Source: Peromyscus leucopus | Taxonomy: Eukaryota; Chordata; Mammalia; Rodentia; Cricetidae | Length of the DNA: 64,000 nucleotides | Assembly (NCBI RefSeq): GCF_004664715.2 | Contig: NC_051079.1 | Location: 63,552,527 to 63,616,526, forward strand | Reading direction: 5' to 3' | Shown here: piece by piece, positions 11,420-22,022 of the stretch | Layout of the letters: each line of letters starts with the position of its first letter | Numbering within the stretch: the first letter of the stretch is position 1 | Position numbers and translations under genes: made by a program | The notes under the pieces: model-generated | Told to the model about the DNA's origin: nothing | Databases searched by the model: none | Seen by the model: the letters and a program-made list of their open reading frames with translations, nothing else

Positions 11420-11760
11420 TGTCTTAGTTTGTGGAGGTTGAAATAACAAAATACTGTAAATGGTGTGTTTGTGAACAATAGAAATTGCTTCCTTATAATT
11501 CTGGAGGCTGGGAAGTCGATCACAGTGCTGGCAGGTACAGTGTCTGGTGAGCATTTTCTGGCTTTCAGCCTCTTCTCTAAGCTGTGTCCTGATGTGGCAG
11601 AGGGGCCATTAGACTCCCTGGGACTCCTTGATGAGGCACTGACTCCTCAGGAGGAGGGCTCCTCCTCCATGACATGCTAGTTCCCTCCTAACAGCATCGT
11701 GTCATCGTGTGGGGGTTAGGGTCTCTGAATCTAAGGAGGACACAGCATCAATCCATTGAG
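11420..11760 (-). mobile_element. MaLR-like LTR fragment
   Basis: Reversed MaLR words in order: 'gtcttagtttgtggaggttg', 'aacaaaatactgtaaatggt', 'aattctggaggctgggaagt', 'gcaggtacagtgtctggtga', ending near 'cacagcatcaatccattg'. This is the same class as the copies at 22.0 and 24.0 kb. Confidence 0.6.
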
Positions 11761-11832
11761 CTCTTGTATGTCCACCCTTCCTCCTCACATTCATTCTAAC
11801 CCAGTGCTCCGTGTTCTTTTAGATAGCCAAGT

Positions 11833-12071
11833 GGGGCTGGGGAGGTGGTGGTTCCATAGGAAAGTGCTTGCTGTGAAAACATAAGGACCAGAAAACATAA
11901 GGATCTGAACTCTGGAAATGTCAGATGGGTGTGGCACTTAGGATTCCAGCTAGGGAGGCTAGCCATATCATCCAATTCTGTGTGTGATTGAGAGACCCTG
12001 TCTCAATGAGTCAGGTAGAAGAGCAATTGAAGATGCTTCCTGACATTTCCTTCAGGTCTCCACATGCATGT

Positions 12072-12072
<1 letters not shown>
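11833..12072 (+). mobile_element. B3 SINE
   Basis: Head 'ggggctggggaggtggtggt', then 'aaagtgcttgctgtgaaaac', 'agatgggtgtggcacttagg', 'gagagaccctgtctcaatga', 'gacatttccttcaggtctcc', ending in a CA-rich tail. The fused tRNA-like and B1-like body is typical of B3. Confidence 0.8.

Positions 12073-12123
<51 letters not shown>
12073..12123. repeat. (CA)n microsatellite
   Basis: About 25 CA units forming the expanded tail of the B3 SINE immediately upstream. Confidence 0.97.
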
Positions 12124-12125
<2 letters not shown>

Positions 12126-12199
12126 AAATGGGACCCAAGAAGATCATAGTCAGATAAAGAAGCCTCCGCCCTGAGGACTGGCTCTCATGGTATCAGAAT

Positions 12200-12702
12200 G
12201 TGCTATGCAGGCCACCCAAGGAGAAAAGCAACCAACAATCCCACACAGCTGTCAAGCCTGCGGACTCCAGGAATGACCAGCCCAGCAAGGTATCCCCACT
12301 GGTTCAATCGCAACACTTTTATCTTGGGGGTAACCAGCAGCTGTCTAATTGGACTTAAGACCTTCACAATAGGAGGGAATTCATTCCTGGGCTGTCAACC
12401 TAGCTAACTGCCCATGGATGGAGCCATGGGACCAAGAGGGGACCTACTGGGGCCACTTTCCCCCAAAACAGTAGAGTTTGTAAGTGCATTCTAAATACTA
12501 CCTTACAGGTGCATGCGCCTCTCACCCCTCATCAAAGAGCTGCTTTTTGCCACAGGCAGAAGCTGCTACAGAGATCCACAACTCCTCCCAATGCAGGCCT
12601 AGGGCCGCTGGTACCTCTCCAGCCAACCCCTGCACCCAAGGCTCAGAGAACACTGCAGAGAGGTGGGCAGAAGTCCTAAGAGCCAGGGGGCCAAAGTGTC
12701 TG
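12200..12702 (+). mobile_element. Rodent L1 (Lx-type) 3' UTR, left part
   Basis: Words such as 'gtctaattggacttaagacc', 'catcaaagagctgctttttg' and 'aaggctcagagaacactgca' are in the order expected of an Lx-type L1 3' UTR. It is interrupted at 12703 by a 205-bp segment and resumes at 12908. No ORF2 sequence is attached. Confidence 0.5.
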
Positions 12703-12907
12703 CTGCCAATGGTGGACTGGCCCTCCTTACATCAACCATTAGTCAAGAAAATGCCCCGACAGACTCTACTTTGAGTATGCCCAACATGCTTTAGCCCATA
12801 TTCCAATAGTGCACAATTTGGTAAAGTTCCTGGTGCTGGACTCTCTCTCAGTGGGAACTTAAGCTTATCTGCCTCTTCATCCCCCTCCCCACTTCCAGCA
12901 TGGTACT
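12703..12907. repeat. 205-bp segment duplicated at 21813-22017 (copy A)
   Basis: Aligns without gaps to 21813-22017 with 18 mismatches in 205 positions by my hand count, about 91% identity. The first 60 bp resemble part of a reversed rodent LTR. The remainder is not assigned. Here the segment sits inside an L1 3' UTR, while at 21.8 kb it continues a longer LTR. Confidence 0.85.
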
Positions 12908-13305
12908 TCTAGACATGGCAGGATGCTACAGCCATGAAGCCTCACAATATGGTTGCTTAAAGAAGACTGCATAATGACACTGGTTGACATGCCCACATGG
13001 ATGAGGCAGATCTCACAAGGGCCTACCCTCAGGTCAAGTGCAGTAGGCAATTGGTGGCCGCTGGGAGAGGGAGAGTCAGTCTTCTTCTGGGATAAGTTCT
13101 CTGATAGGTTGTGTGTGTATGTGTTTGTATGTATATGTGTGTATGTATATATGTGTGTGTATGTATGTATATGTGTGTGTGTAACAATAATAATTAAGGA
13201 GAAATCATGAATTTGAGGAATAGGGATGCCATGGGGAGGATTAGAGGAGGAGAGAAAGAGGTTAAAATGATGTAAATATAGTGCTCATATATGAAATTCA
13301 TAAGT
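12908..13305 (+). mobile_element. Rodent L1 (Lx-type) 3' UTR, right part
   Basis: Characteristic tail words: 'tctagacatggcaggatgct', 'acagccatgaagcctcacaa', 'gactgcataatgacactggt', 'gggagagggagagtcagtct', a TG/TA-rich run at 13110-13182, then 'aacaataataattaagga' and 'gaaatcatgaatttgaggaa'. This closes the L1 begun at 12200. Confidence 0.7.
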
Positions 13306-14440
13306 AGCGCCTAAGCTATTATACAGACAACAAAACAGGTTTTTTGTTTTGTTTTGTTTTGTTTTTACCAAAAATATGTGAAACTCTCCATCTATCTCTC
13401 TCATAGTAAAACCATTTTGAGGGAAGAAAATACTTATGTGCCATTGGTAAGAGACACTCAGAATTTAATGACACAGGATCAGAAAGCTTCGAGTGTAGAC
13501 ACTCTCTAGTGCAGACATGAGACCAGCTGGAGCTGCCTGGTACTGAATGGTGCAGATTACCAGAGAATGTTGGAAGGACAGAAAGCAGAGCCTGCCAGGA
13601 CACCTATAAGCAGGGTCATAATTTACCTATGACAGCAATGGTCTCTGAGTAAGAGAGGAGACGCTGGAAGAGTTAAGGGAGAAAAGGACAGATCCACAGT
13701 TACTTCAGGAGATTTGAAAGCACACTTCACGGAAATACACCAAGAGATACAAACTTCTGGACTCAGAAAGCCTGAAGAAACGAGCAATACACATGTGTGA
13801 GCAGATCCGTCCGGGACCTGGCCCCGCGCAGTGGGAACTGCACCTTCTTCTCAGGCACGCATCTGCAGCACTGGAGAGCATGTCTACCCCCCCCCCCCGC
13901 CCCCCCCCCCCCCCCCCCGCCCCGCAGCTGCGCCCCCTTTGTTTACAGCATACATGAAAACACCATCCTGATGCTGCCGCTGGGCCTGCTCACTGGAGTC
14001 TCCTTTGTGGCTGAGCATGTCCAGGCGTGGCCTCCTGGAGAACTTGTACACTCATTTGACAGATGTACAAGCTGATGAGAGACGCCCGCCGGTATTTGTT
14101 TGTTTGTTTTTTAAGCCAACAGTGGAGCTGATTGAAATTTGTGTGTGCTCCGTTATCAGCTCAGTTGCTTTTCTCATTGCATTAGCTGTAACTCATTCTT
14201 ACTCTCCGACTAGAATGAGGTGCTGAGAACAGACCCTCAGCCAGGCTTATCACTGCCCCCATGCCTAGCAATGAAAGATTCCAATGCGCTCTTGTGGGGT
14301 GAGTGCCGGATTGATAGATCCATTTCTGAATGGGTGTTTATTTCGACTTCTAAGTTACTTTGATCATGGCAAAAGTGATGCGTCTTGACTGTGGGGAAAG
14401 TGGGGGAGAAAGTAGAAAGATGAAAATCTCCCATGATATT
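13306..14440. other. Unassigned sequence
   Basis: Contains a (TTTTG)n run at 13340-13366 and the poly-C tract listed separately. GC-rich sequence at 13797-14075 carries a 92-codon plus-strand frame with a Pro-rich block encoded by the poly-C. I do not recognise the product and doubt it is coding. 14110-14215 looks evolutionarily 'plain' but unassigned. Confidence 0.4.
13887..13923 (-). repeat. Poly-C tract, G-quadruplex potential on minus strand
   Basis: A 37-bp C run broken by single G at 13899 and 13919, followed by GCAGCTGCGCCCCC. The minus strand has runs of 12, 19 and 4 G, able to form a G-quadruplex, and the plus strand could form an i-motif. Length in the assembly may be unreliable. 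Confidence 0.9.
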
Positions 14441-15335
14441 CTCATTAAATATTTTATTAAAATGTATTTTAGTGACTGCACGATAAGAATACCTGTGCTC
14501 ACTATGTAGCCTATTTCCACATTGTCCCTATAATAAATAATTCGGCTACAAATGCCACCGTAGCCTCATTATTTCTTGAAGACAAATTCTTAGAGCTGGA
14601 ATTACTGGGTCAAAGGCCATGGTGTTTTCAAAGGCTTTGATAAATATTTCCAGCTTCCCTTCCATAAAGTTTTACTAATTTGCATTCCTAATGCAAAAGA
14701 GCATTAATTTCTGTACACCCTCGTTAATACTCCTCTTTCCCTTTCCCCCTCTTTGGTCGACTTTTTATTGTGGTACTATTTACACAGTAAAGAAAACCTG
14801 TCATAGGTGAATGGCTCTGTGCATTTACATGAGTAAAGCCATGAACTCGGCTTCTGTATCCTACAGAGCAGACTTTCAGCAACACAGAACCTACCCTGGT
14901 GACCCACTGGTCATTATCACATTATCCATGGTAGCCACCACCCAGCTCCCAGCTCAGCCTTGCCTATATTTGAACTTTATACAGACTTTGTAAAACCATA
15001 TAGCATCGGTCTGTGGTGTCCGTCTCACTTATTTTTACTGAACACTGTATCTGCATTCACCGGTATCCCTGTGTGTGGTTGTGATTTGTGTGTTCTCATC
15101 CCTGTGTTGTGTTTTGCTTCACTATAATTTAGTCCACACACTTTGAGTGGCTCTTGGATCCCTTTTTGAGTTACCTATATAACACTTGGCCATGCCATGG
15201 ATGTTCTCGAAGATGTGTGGCAGTGAGTGGTCCTAAGCATTTCCTTATGTGCCCAGAACAGAAACTGCTGTATCAGAACATGGAGCCTCTAACCAAATTG
15301 CTACCTCAGAAAACTGACAGTCATGTTCAAGAACA
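14441..15335 (-). mobile_element. Old L1 (L1M) 3' UTR
   Basis: Reversed L1M words along the whole stretch: 'attcggctacaaatgccacc', 'agctggaattactgggtcaa', 'tttactaatttgcattccta', then the older distal part 'gtactatttacacagtaaag' and 'catggtagccaccacccagc'. About 0.9 kb, uninterrupted, with no frame left. Confidence 0.7.
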
Positions 15336-15365
15336 AGGGCCAAGAGGGTTTCAGCCTGTCTAGTT

Positions 15366-15390
15366 CAGCAGTTCTCAACCTGTGGGGTCG
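15366..15390 (+). mobile_element. Possible URR1/hAT terminal fragment
   Basis: 'cagcagttctcaacctgtgg' followed by GGTCG matches the terminal inverted repeat of rodent URR1 (hAT-Charlie) DNA transposons. The rest of the element is not evident, so this may be a remnant or chance. Confidence 0.4.
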
Positions 15391-17161
15391 AGACACAGGC
15401 ACTGCAGTGTGTCCTTTGCGGGGACTTTGCTCCAAGTGAACTTCTGTGGGCGTGGACAGATTGTGGGCAGCCAGAGCAAACACTGAAGTATTATGTAGGG
15501 GCGAGTTGACACTGAGGGAGGGCTCTTGAGTGGGTGTGCACCTTCACGGAGGAGCACGTTAGACACGTATCAGGCAGTGGATGCAGAAAGGCACTGCCTA
15601 GGATTTGGGAGTCCAGGGAGGGGAGTTAGTACTCTCAATGACAGGCAGGTCCCAGGATCCTTTGCGCCCCTTGGACTACCCTACAGAGGTCTTCCAATTC
15701 TACACATGCATCTCCTGCCTGCCCCTCTGCTGCTGCTACACCATCATCCCTTGAGAAGTGCTCCCCAGCTCTGCTCCTACATTACAGCACTTGCCAACAG
15801 TATTCTAACTAGGGATGAACTCTTTGGGGCAAGAGCTGGGTAGGTCCTCTTTATCAGCCTGTCCTAGCTCTAGCGCATCACCTGGTGACAAACACTGTAG
15901 ACCAGTCAGTGTCTTCGTGCATCACACCAACTCCTCTTCTGCCAACCCTTTGAATGACTCCCATCTTCTCGCTCCTCAGCGGTTTGGCTTCCTTTATCCC
16001 CATTCTGTGCCCAACAGAAACGTTGTGTGGGATACATGTGGCCCTGTTTTCTTTATCTTTTTCTGTCACACTAACATGGTATGAATGGAGTAGGGTTAAG
16101 GGGCTTGGAGCATCCCAGCCAGTAGATCTGTCAGCCTGTCAGACTGGAGAGGGAGGGATCCATTGGGGTCTGTGAAAGCTGGCTATACAGGATTTCCTTC
16201 TGGGACATTCCTCCAGATGCAGCTCAGAACAGTCCGTCTGTGTCCTGAGGAGAGGAATGGGTGGACACAGCCTTTGGTGCTGGGTTGATGTTGAAGACCT
16301 CCCCCTGCATGTATGACATCCGTGACGGTGTGCCCAGGTCCCGGCTCCCCGGTCTGGTATGTTTAAGGACTCCAACCTTTCACTTGTTCCAAGCGAGATT
16401 CTCCGACTGATGAATTTAAAACCACACAACACAGAAACAACCCAGAAATAAAATCAAAATCCGAACTCGCCGTCGTGTCTTAGGGGAACTGCCCCCAAGA
16501 AGGTCAGCAGCAGAGGGTGGACAGGTCAGTTCAGGTGTGCATTGCTATGTACGAAGCTTCTCATGGTGCCCTGCTTAAAGCAACCATTTACTATTGAGTG
16601 GGCCAGGAATTCGGGCAGGAGGCTATCGAGAAACTTTTTCTCTTATACTACTCACTCTGTGTGCTAACCCCACCCCCTCATCCTCAAGGAAGACACTGAT
16701 ACCAATAAAAAGGGGTTTGATTTTTTTTTAATTGTGTGTATCCTACTTTTATGGTTAAAAATCATGAATTCTAGAACTTCCTTGATCTAAGGGTCTCTAA
16801 ATGTAACCCTTAAGAGATGCCTTCTGTAAGCCATCCTTAATCCTTCCATAAGGAAACTTCCAGAGTCACTGCCGAGTAGGCCCTCTTACAGGGTAGCTCA
16901 GCAGCCAGGATTGTCCTCAACTATGCATACAGAAAACTCACACCTTGCACATTTGTTACATGGCCCATAAATGATCCTAACCTTCCCTAGAATAGCTGTG
17001 AAATTTAAGTTTTCCGACTGTAAGGTAAATGGCTCTTTGTACTCCTTTGGGACCGACAGATCTTGTTGTAAACTTAAGAACACCCCCGCCACCTTATTGG
17101 CCATCACACAGCAAATACTGAGAGCGAGATAGAAGGACTGAGCTGCCTTTCACAAGGCGCA
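15391..17161. other. Unassigned sequence
   Basis: About 1.8 kb without a repeat or exon I can name. Short frames at 15526-15843 and 15815-16084 (plus) overlap one another and have no domain features. Confidence 0.45.
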
Positions 17162-17172
17162 GGGGGGGGGGG
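17162..17172 (+). repeat. Poly-G run
   Basis: Eleven consecutive G, just left of the T-rich tail of the reversed B2 that follows. Confidence 0.9.
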
Positions 17173-17396
17173 TTTACAGTGGGAGAGTTCTCAGCGGTTC
17201 TGTTTGTTTGCTTTTGTTTGTTTGTATGGGTGTTTTGCCCCCGTGTGTGTGTGTGCACCCCATGCATTCCAGGGATCCGTGGAGGCCAGAGAGGGTACAG
17301 GGTTCCCTGGAACTGCTGTGTGGGTGCTGGGAATTGAACCAGGGTCCTTTTGAAGACCAGCCGGTGCTCTTAACCACCTAGCCGTCTGTCTAGCCC
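17173..17396 (-). mobile_element. B2 SINE
   Basis: Reversed B2 with TTTG-rich tail at left (17204-17222), a short GT run, then 'gtggaggccagagagggtac', 'gaactgctgtgtgggtgctg', 'gggaattgaaccagggtcct' and 'gtgctcttaaccacctagcc'. The tRNA-derived promoter lies at the right end. Confidence 0.88.
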
Positions 17397-17939
17397 ATCA
17401 CTTCAAATTTTAAAATGCAAGCCTGTCTTGTGATACTCACTGCTGTTTCTGACCTCTGCTCAGACCTCCTCCAGATCCTCAAATCCCCTCTGTCCTTCTC
17501 CTCAGCTTCCTGCCATGAATCTACTTCTAGGATGCTGTACCTAAATGTTCCCCAAATTGAGTCTCCAAAACCAAACTGGGATACATGTGGGTGAACACAG
17601 TGGTGTGTTGGTTATTGGGCTCTGCTCTCTTTTGCTGGCACCATCACAGTCCTCCACAGGTGGAATTTTGCGTTGCAGGGCTTTTGGAGTCCATTGGGGG
17701 TGAAGGCCAACCTCATTCAGTGCCGAGGGAAGAAAGGTGAGGCTTGAGGCTGTGTGCACCCCCGAACCGCTCTGTACTTTTATCTGCTTCTGGGGTGTGC
17801 TGAACAGTCATGAGTCACTCAGTGCAGCAAAACACACCAAACACCGGAGGGAGAATGTGTTTGCTGTGTGTTGTGTTGCTTTGCATAGACAAAGAGTTGT
17901 AGATGGAGTGAGAGACCGCAGTGTGGTGATCTTGGGTCT
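17397..17939. other. Unassigned sequence
   Basis: No mobile element or coding signal that I can support. Confidence 0.45.
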
Positions 17940-18045
17940 GTCAGAGGGAGCCCTGAGGTCCTGGGCAAATTTCTAGACTTCTTGGGCTTTGGATTTTGCA
18001 TCTTTAACTTGAGGATTTGGACTCAGTCCATTCTATCAAACTCTG
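17940..18045 (+). mobile_element. MIR SINE fragment
   Basis: MIR core words 'ctgggcaaatttctagactt', 'cttgggctttggattttgca', 'tctttaacttgaggatttgg'. These correspond to the MIR segment that normally reads as 'ttgggcaagt...cctcagttt...tgtaaaatggg'. Confidence 0.55.
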
Positions 18046-18915
18046 GGTCGGGTATTGTGAAAGATGTTCTGTCTAGATAATGAGCTGGGTTATGTCTTGC
18101 CCACAAGGAACTGCTATGAATGCTCTCTGTAGTCATGGGAATTCCCCAGCCCCTGCACCTGTGGCTTTAACAAACGCCGAGGGCTTTGTATAACCAGCAC
18201 GAACAACTCTGGCTTCAAGTTGGAGATGGCGAGGCCTCCAGAGTGAAATGAAATTCATGGCCAACAATCATGAACATCTTGATTGTAACTGCTTTTTCAG
18301 GGGAAAGAATAGTGGCCTCGATCACGGCAGTGATAGGAGAATGGAGTTGAGACAAACGGAAATCACAAAGATACATCTTAGAGGCAGGCTCTACCCCCTA
18401 GGAATGAATTGGACGTTAACTATAATGGGGAGGAGTGGAACTGGGAAGGAAGCAGGATGTCAGAGATGCTCCTGGACTAACTCTTGTGTGGGTCACACGG
18501 CACCAAGAAGATTGGGATGGAACATCTTTGTTGGCAGTATTCAGTTTGAAGTTTCTTGAGCATTGTCTTGGAGAGAAACCACTCTTATTGTCAAGGTAGA
18601 GGTGATATCTTTTGTGAAACAACAGCCTTCTACTATCAAATGATGCCTCTGTACGAAAACAGGATTCAAGTTCAATGTACCAGGTTTTCCATTTAAATTC
18701 TCACTGCTTGGCAGCTACCCAAGTCGAGACTAAGAACACTGGGGTTCAAAGAGCTAATCTGGAGCAGCAAAAAAAAAAAAAGCATATTAGGGGTCCTAAG
18801 GAATAACTACTGAGTCAGCGCCATCTCTAAGGAACCACGGGAATTAAAACAAGCTATATGTTGAAATTCTTGGTCTGTCGACTTCACACATGTATCACGA
18901 CAATGCAGACGGGTG
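18046..18915. other. Unassigned sequence with poly-A
   Basis: A run of 13 A at 18769-18781 has no recognisable SINE or processed gene copy upstream. The remaining sequence is unassigned. Confidence 0.4.
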
Positions 18916-18921
18916 GATATG

Positions 18922-19380
18922 TGCAGTAGAATATTATTTTAAGGTGTGTTACTTTTGCTTATGTTGCATTTGTTTAACTCTGTGAAGCTGTGTTACTGTT
19001 CCTGTCTAAAACACCTGATGGTCTAATAAAGAACTGGCCAATAGCAAAGCAGGAGAAAGGATGGGCAGGGCTGGCAGACAGAGAGAATATATAGAGGGAG
19101 AAATCTGGGAGGAAGGGATTCAGGAACAAGAGAGTGGGGAGGACTCCAGGGACCAGCCACCCAGCTACACAACCAGCCATGGAGTAAGAAATAAAGAAAG
19201 GTATACAGGAATAGAAAAGGAAAGGCCCAGAGGCAAAAGGTAGTCGGTATAAGTTAAGAAAAGCTGGCAAGAATCAAGACAAGCTAAGGCCGGGCATTCA
19301 TAAGCCAGAATAAGACTGTGTGATTTATTTTGAAGCTGGGTGATGGGTACCCCCAAAAGAGTAAAAACCCCTAAGCAGCA
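18922..19380 (+). mobile_element. Solo LTR, class II ERV type, family 1 (copy 1)
   Basis: A 459-bp LTR with TG...CA ends (TGCAGTAGAATATT to TAAGCAGCA), flanked by a perfect 6-bp target duplication GATATG at 18916-18921 and 19381-19386. It contains CCAAT-type motifs ('aactggccaatagcaaagc') and is closely related to 39256-39737. A 6-bp duplication is typical of class II (ERVK-like) integrases. No internal region or second LTR adjoins, so it is a solo LTR formed by LTR-LTR recombination. Confidence 0.87.
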
Positions 19381-19405
19381 GATATGTTGTAGAAATAGAA
19401 CATGC

Positions 19406-19622
19406 TGGGGCTGGAGAGATGGCTAAGAGGTTAAGAGCACTGACTGCTCTTCTAGAGGTCCTGAGTTCAGTTCCCAGCAACTACATGGTGGCTCACAACC
19501 ATCTGTAATGAGATCTGATGCCCTCTACTGACGTGCAGACAAGCATGCTTACAGAACACAGTATACATAATAAATAAAAATAAGTCTTTACCAAAAAATA
19601 AAAGAAAGAAAGAAAGAAAGGA

Positions 19623-19692
<70 letters not shown>
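19406..19692 (+). mobile_element. B2 SINE, young copy with 9-bp target duplication
   Basis: Complete B2: 'ggctggagagatggctaaga' (A-box region), 'gttaagagcactgactgctc', 'ctgagttcagttcccagcaa' (B-box region), 'gtggctcacaaccatctgta', an AATAAA-containing 3' end and a tail expanded to (GAAA)n(GA)n. The flanks are identical: AGAACATGC at 19397-19405 and 19693-19701. It inserted 25 bp beyond the family 1 LTR. Confidence 0.92.
19602..19692. repeat. (GAAA)n then (GA)n tail expansion
   Basis: GAAA units pass into about 34 GA dinucleotides inside the B2 tail. The pure purine strand could form a triplex (H-DNA). Confidence 0.95.
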
Positions 19693-19697
<5 letters not shown>

Positions 19698-19701
19698 ATG
19701 C

Positions 19702-20440
19702 CATGAAGTTTACAGGAATTGCATTTTATGCCCATTGTAATGTGGATTACTAGCAAGGTAACAGTAAGAAGTGGGTTGTTTCCTTTTCTGAACAGTTTTA
19801 ATATTCTCCACTAGCATAATATTGCTTGTAATAAAAAGGGAAAATATGAAAAAATGGAAATAAGGGGGAAATTCATGCACATGCTTTACTGCTCTGAGAA
19901 AATGATTCTTAATATTTTGGTATATTTCCTGCAGGAACATATTAATGTGACTTCAGTCCACATGCTCTGAGCTGTAAGAAATCCATCTTAACATTTTGGC
20001 AGCATTCCACTCAGGTCCCTTCCCTATTGAGAAACAAAGTATGATAGCTGTTATCCAGTCTCCTTTTATCCATGCCCTTCCCTTCCAATCTCTCCTTTCC
20101 TCTTAGAATATAATACCTACTGCTTAGTCTTTAGTAAACTGAATGTAACATGGTATTTTTTTGTTGCTTTCATTGGGGTAAAAAACTCCATTTGGGGGTA
20201 AAGTTATCAAATATCCCACCCTTTCTCTGCTGATCGCAGCACGCTAATTTGACATTCATCTATGGGATTTTTCCAGGACAGTTGTTTCTTCTTGGCTTAA
20301 ATGCTTATCTCTGTGCTAATTACATGTCTTATTATGGAGTTTGCTAATAAGCTTTGATATATAGTAGAATGAATCTTTGGGTTTTGTACTTTTCAAAATT
20401 GTCATAACAATTCTCGGTTTCTTGAGTTTTATGATCAATG
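19702..20440. other. Unassigned AT-rich sequence
   Basis: AT-rich, no named repeat. Some phrases near 20240-20460 resemble old L1, but not enough to call. Confidence 0.4.
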
Positions 20441-21210
20441 ATGCATACCACAAAAATTTTCATAAAAATTTCCTAAAGTTGAGATGTAATTTACATACCA
20501 TAAATTTCACTCTTTAATGTACAATCCAGGGGCTTTCAATAATTCACAAAGTTCTGCAACTACTGCTACAAATTCCAGAACATTTTTACCACCCCCTAGA
20601 AAAAAACCTACACCCTTTAACAGTCCATTCCCAACACCCTCCTCTCACCCTGCCAAAGAGTGTGGCAAAACCATCATCTTTTGTTTTCTTAGATTTCTCT
20701 ATTCTCTACATCTTTAACAATGAAATTGCACATATATAGGTTTGATGTAACATAAGATTTTTGTACTTAGATTATTTTACCTAGTGCAAAGTTTTTAAGA
20801 CTCATTGATATTGGATCATGAATCAGTACTTTGCTCCATTTTTTATGGCTGAATAATTCTCTATTGTGGGAATATGACATATTTTGTTTACCCACCCAAC
20901 AGTTAATGTACAATGGGGTTGTTTCTACTTGGCAGTTATTATGAATCATGCTACTGTGAACATTGATGTACAAGCTTTTATATGGACATTTTTTTTTACA
21001 AGTATTAGGTATGTTCCTAGGAGTGAAATTCTTGGGTCCTTTGGAGATCCTAAAACTGCCCAACTGTTTCCCAAAGGGCCATGGCATTTTATATTCTATA
21101 TTCTAGTAAATGTGAGGTGGTAACTTCCATAGCATTTCAATCTAATCTCATTGGCTTCTAAATTGGTCTGTGGAGATTAGAAACTTAGTATTGAGTCTTC
21201 TCATCTGTAA
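20441..21210 (-). mobile_element. Old L1 (L1M) 3' UTR
   Basis: Good reversed match to the L1M tail: 'gagatgtaatttacatacca', 'tggctgaataattctctatt', 'ggttgtttctacttggcagt', 'tatgaatcatgctactgtga', 'gttcctaggagtgaaattct', 'aaactgcccaactgtttccc'. The ordering is that of a minus-strand insertion. Confidence 0.8.
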
Positions 21211-21284
21211 GCCTGGAATGTATCAATGAAGCTTTCCATTTGGACCCATTTTCTTATGGCCATTCTGATCATGGTGTTGAATTA

Positions 21285-21398
21285 TCTCCTCCTCCTCCTC
21301 CTCCTCCTCCTCCTCCTCCTCCTCCTCCTCCTCCATCTTTCTTCTTCTCCTCTTCCTTCTCCTCTTTCTCTTCTTCTTCCTTCTCCCCTACTCCTCAT
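21285..21398. repeat. (TCC)n pyrimidine tract
   Basis: About 16 TCC/CTC trinucleotides followed by an irregular C/T tract to 21398. The purine strand reads as poly-Arg in one frame. Such polypurine-polypyrimidine tracts can form triplex structures. Confidence 0.95.
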
Positions 21399-21565
21399 TC
21401 TGGTTAGGTTTAGGTGTGTATGAGCCAGGAGTCTCCAGAAAAACAGAATAAGATACACACAGGACACTCTCCACACACACAGACACACCCACACACACAG
21501 ATGCCCCCCCCACGCTTGCTTGGGATAGAGATTAGCCACTATGTAAAGATATTGTGAAACCTGCC

Positions 21566-22017
21566 TGTCTTAGTTATGGTTCTCTGTGGCTATGATAAAA
21601 CATTGACCAAAACAACAACAACTTAGGGGAAGGAAGAGTTTATTTCATCTTACAATACCTGATCACAGTCTATCATTGAGGGAAACCAAGGCAGGACATC
21701 AGGCAGAGCAGGAACTCAGAGGCAGGAACTAAAGTGGAGACCACAGAGGAACTTTGTTTACTGGCTTTCTCCCTATGGTTTGCTCAGCCTGCTTTCTTAC
21801 ATCATCCAGGCACTGCCAATGGTGGGCTGGTGCTTCCCACATCAACCATTAGTCAAGAAAATGCCCCCACAGACTCTACTTTGAGTATGCCCAACATGAT
21901 TTAGCCTAAACTCCATTAGTGCACAATTTGGTAAACTTCCTGATGCTGGACTCTTTCTCAGTGGGAACTTAAGCTTGTCTACCTCTTTATCCCCCTCCCC
22001 ACTTCCAGCATGGTACT
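21566..22017 (-). mobile_element. Rodent LTR (MaLR-like), includes copy B of 205-bp segment
   Basis: The plus strand starts 'tgtcttagttatggttctct', then 'gctatgataaaacattgacc', 'gtttatttcatcttacaata', 'ctcagcctgctttcttacat'. This is a reversed rodent LTR whose relatives lie at 40705-41116 and 41842-42262. From about 21883 it departs from those relatives, and the stretch 21813-22017 recurs at 12703-12907. Confidence 0.6.
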
Positions 22018-22022
22018 GATTA

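Noticed and set aside
18769..18781. Poly-A run as the tail of a processed pseudogene
   Set aside because: No recognisable mRNA-like sequence or target duplication upstream.
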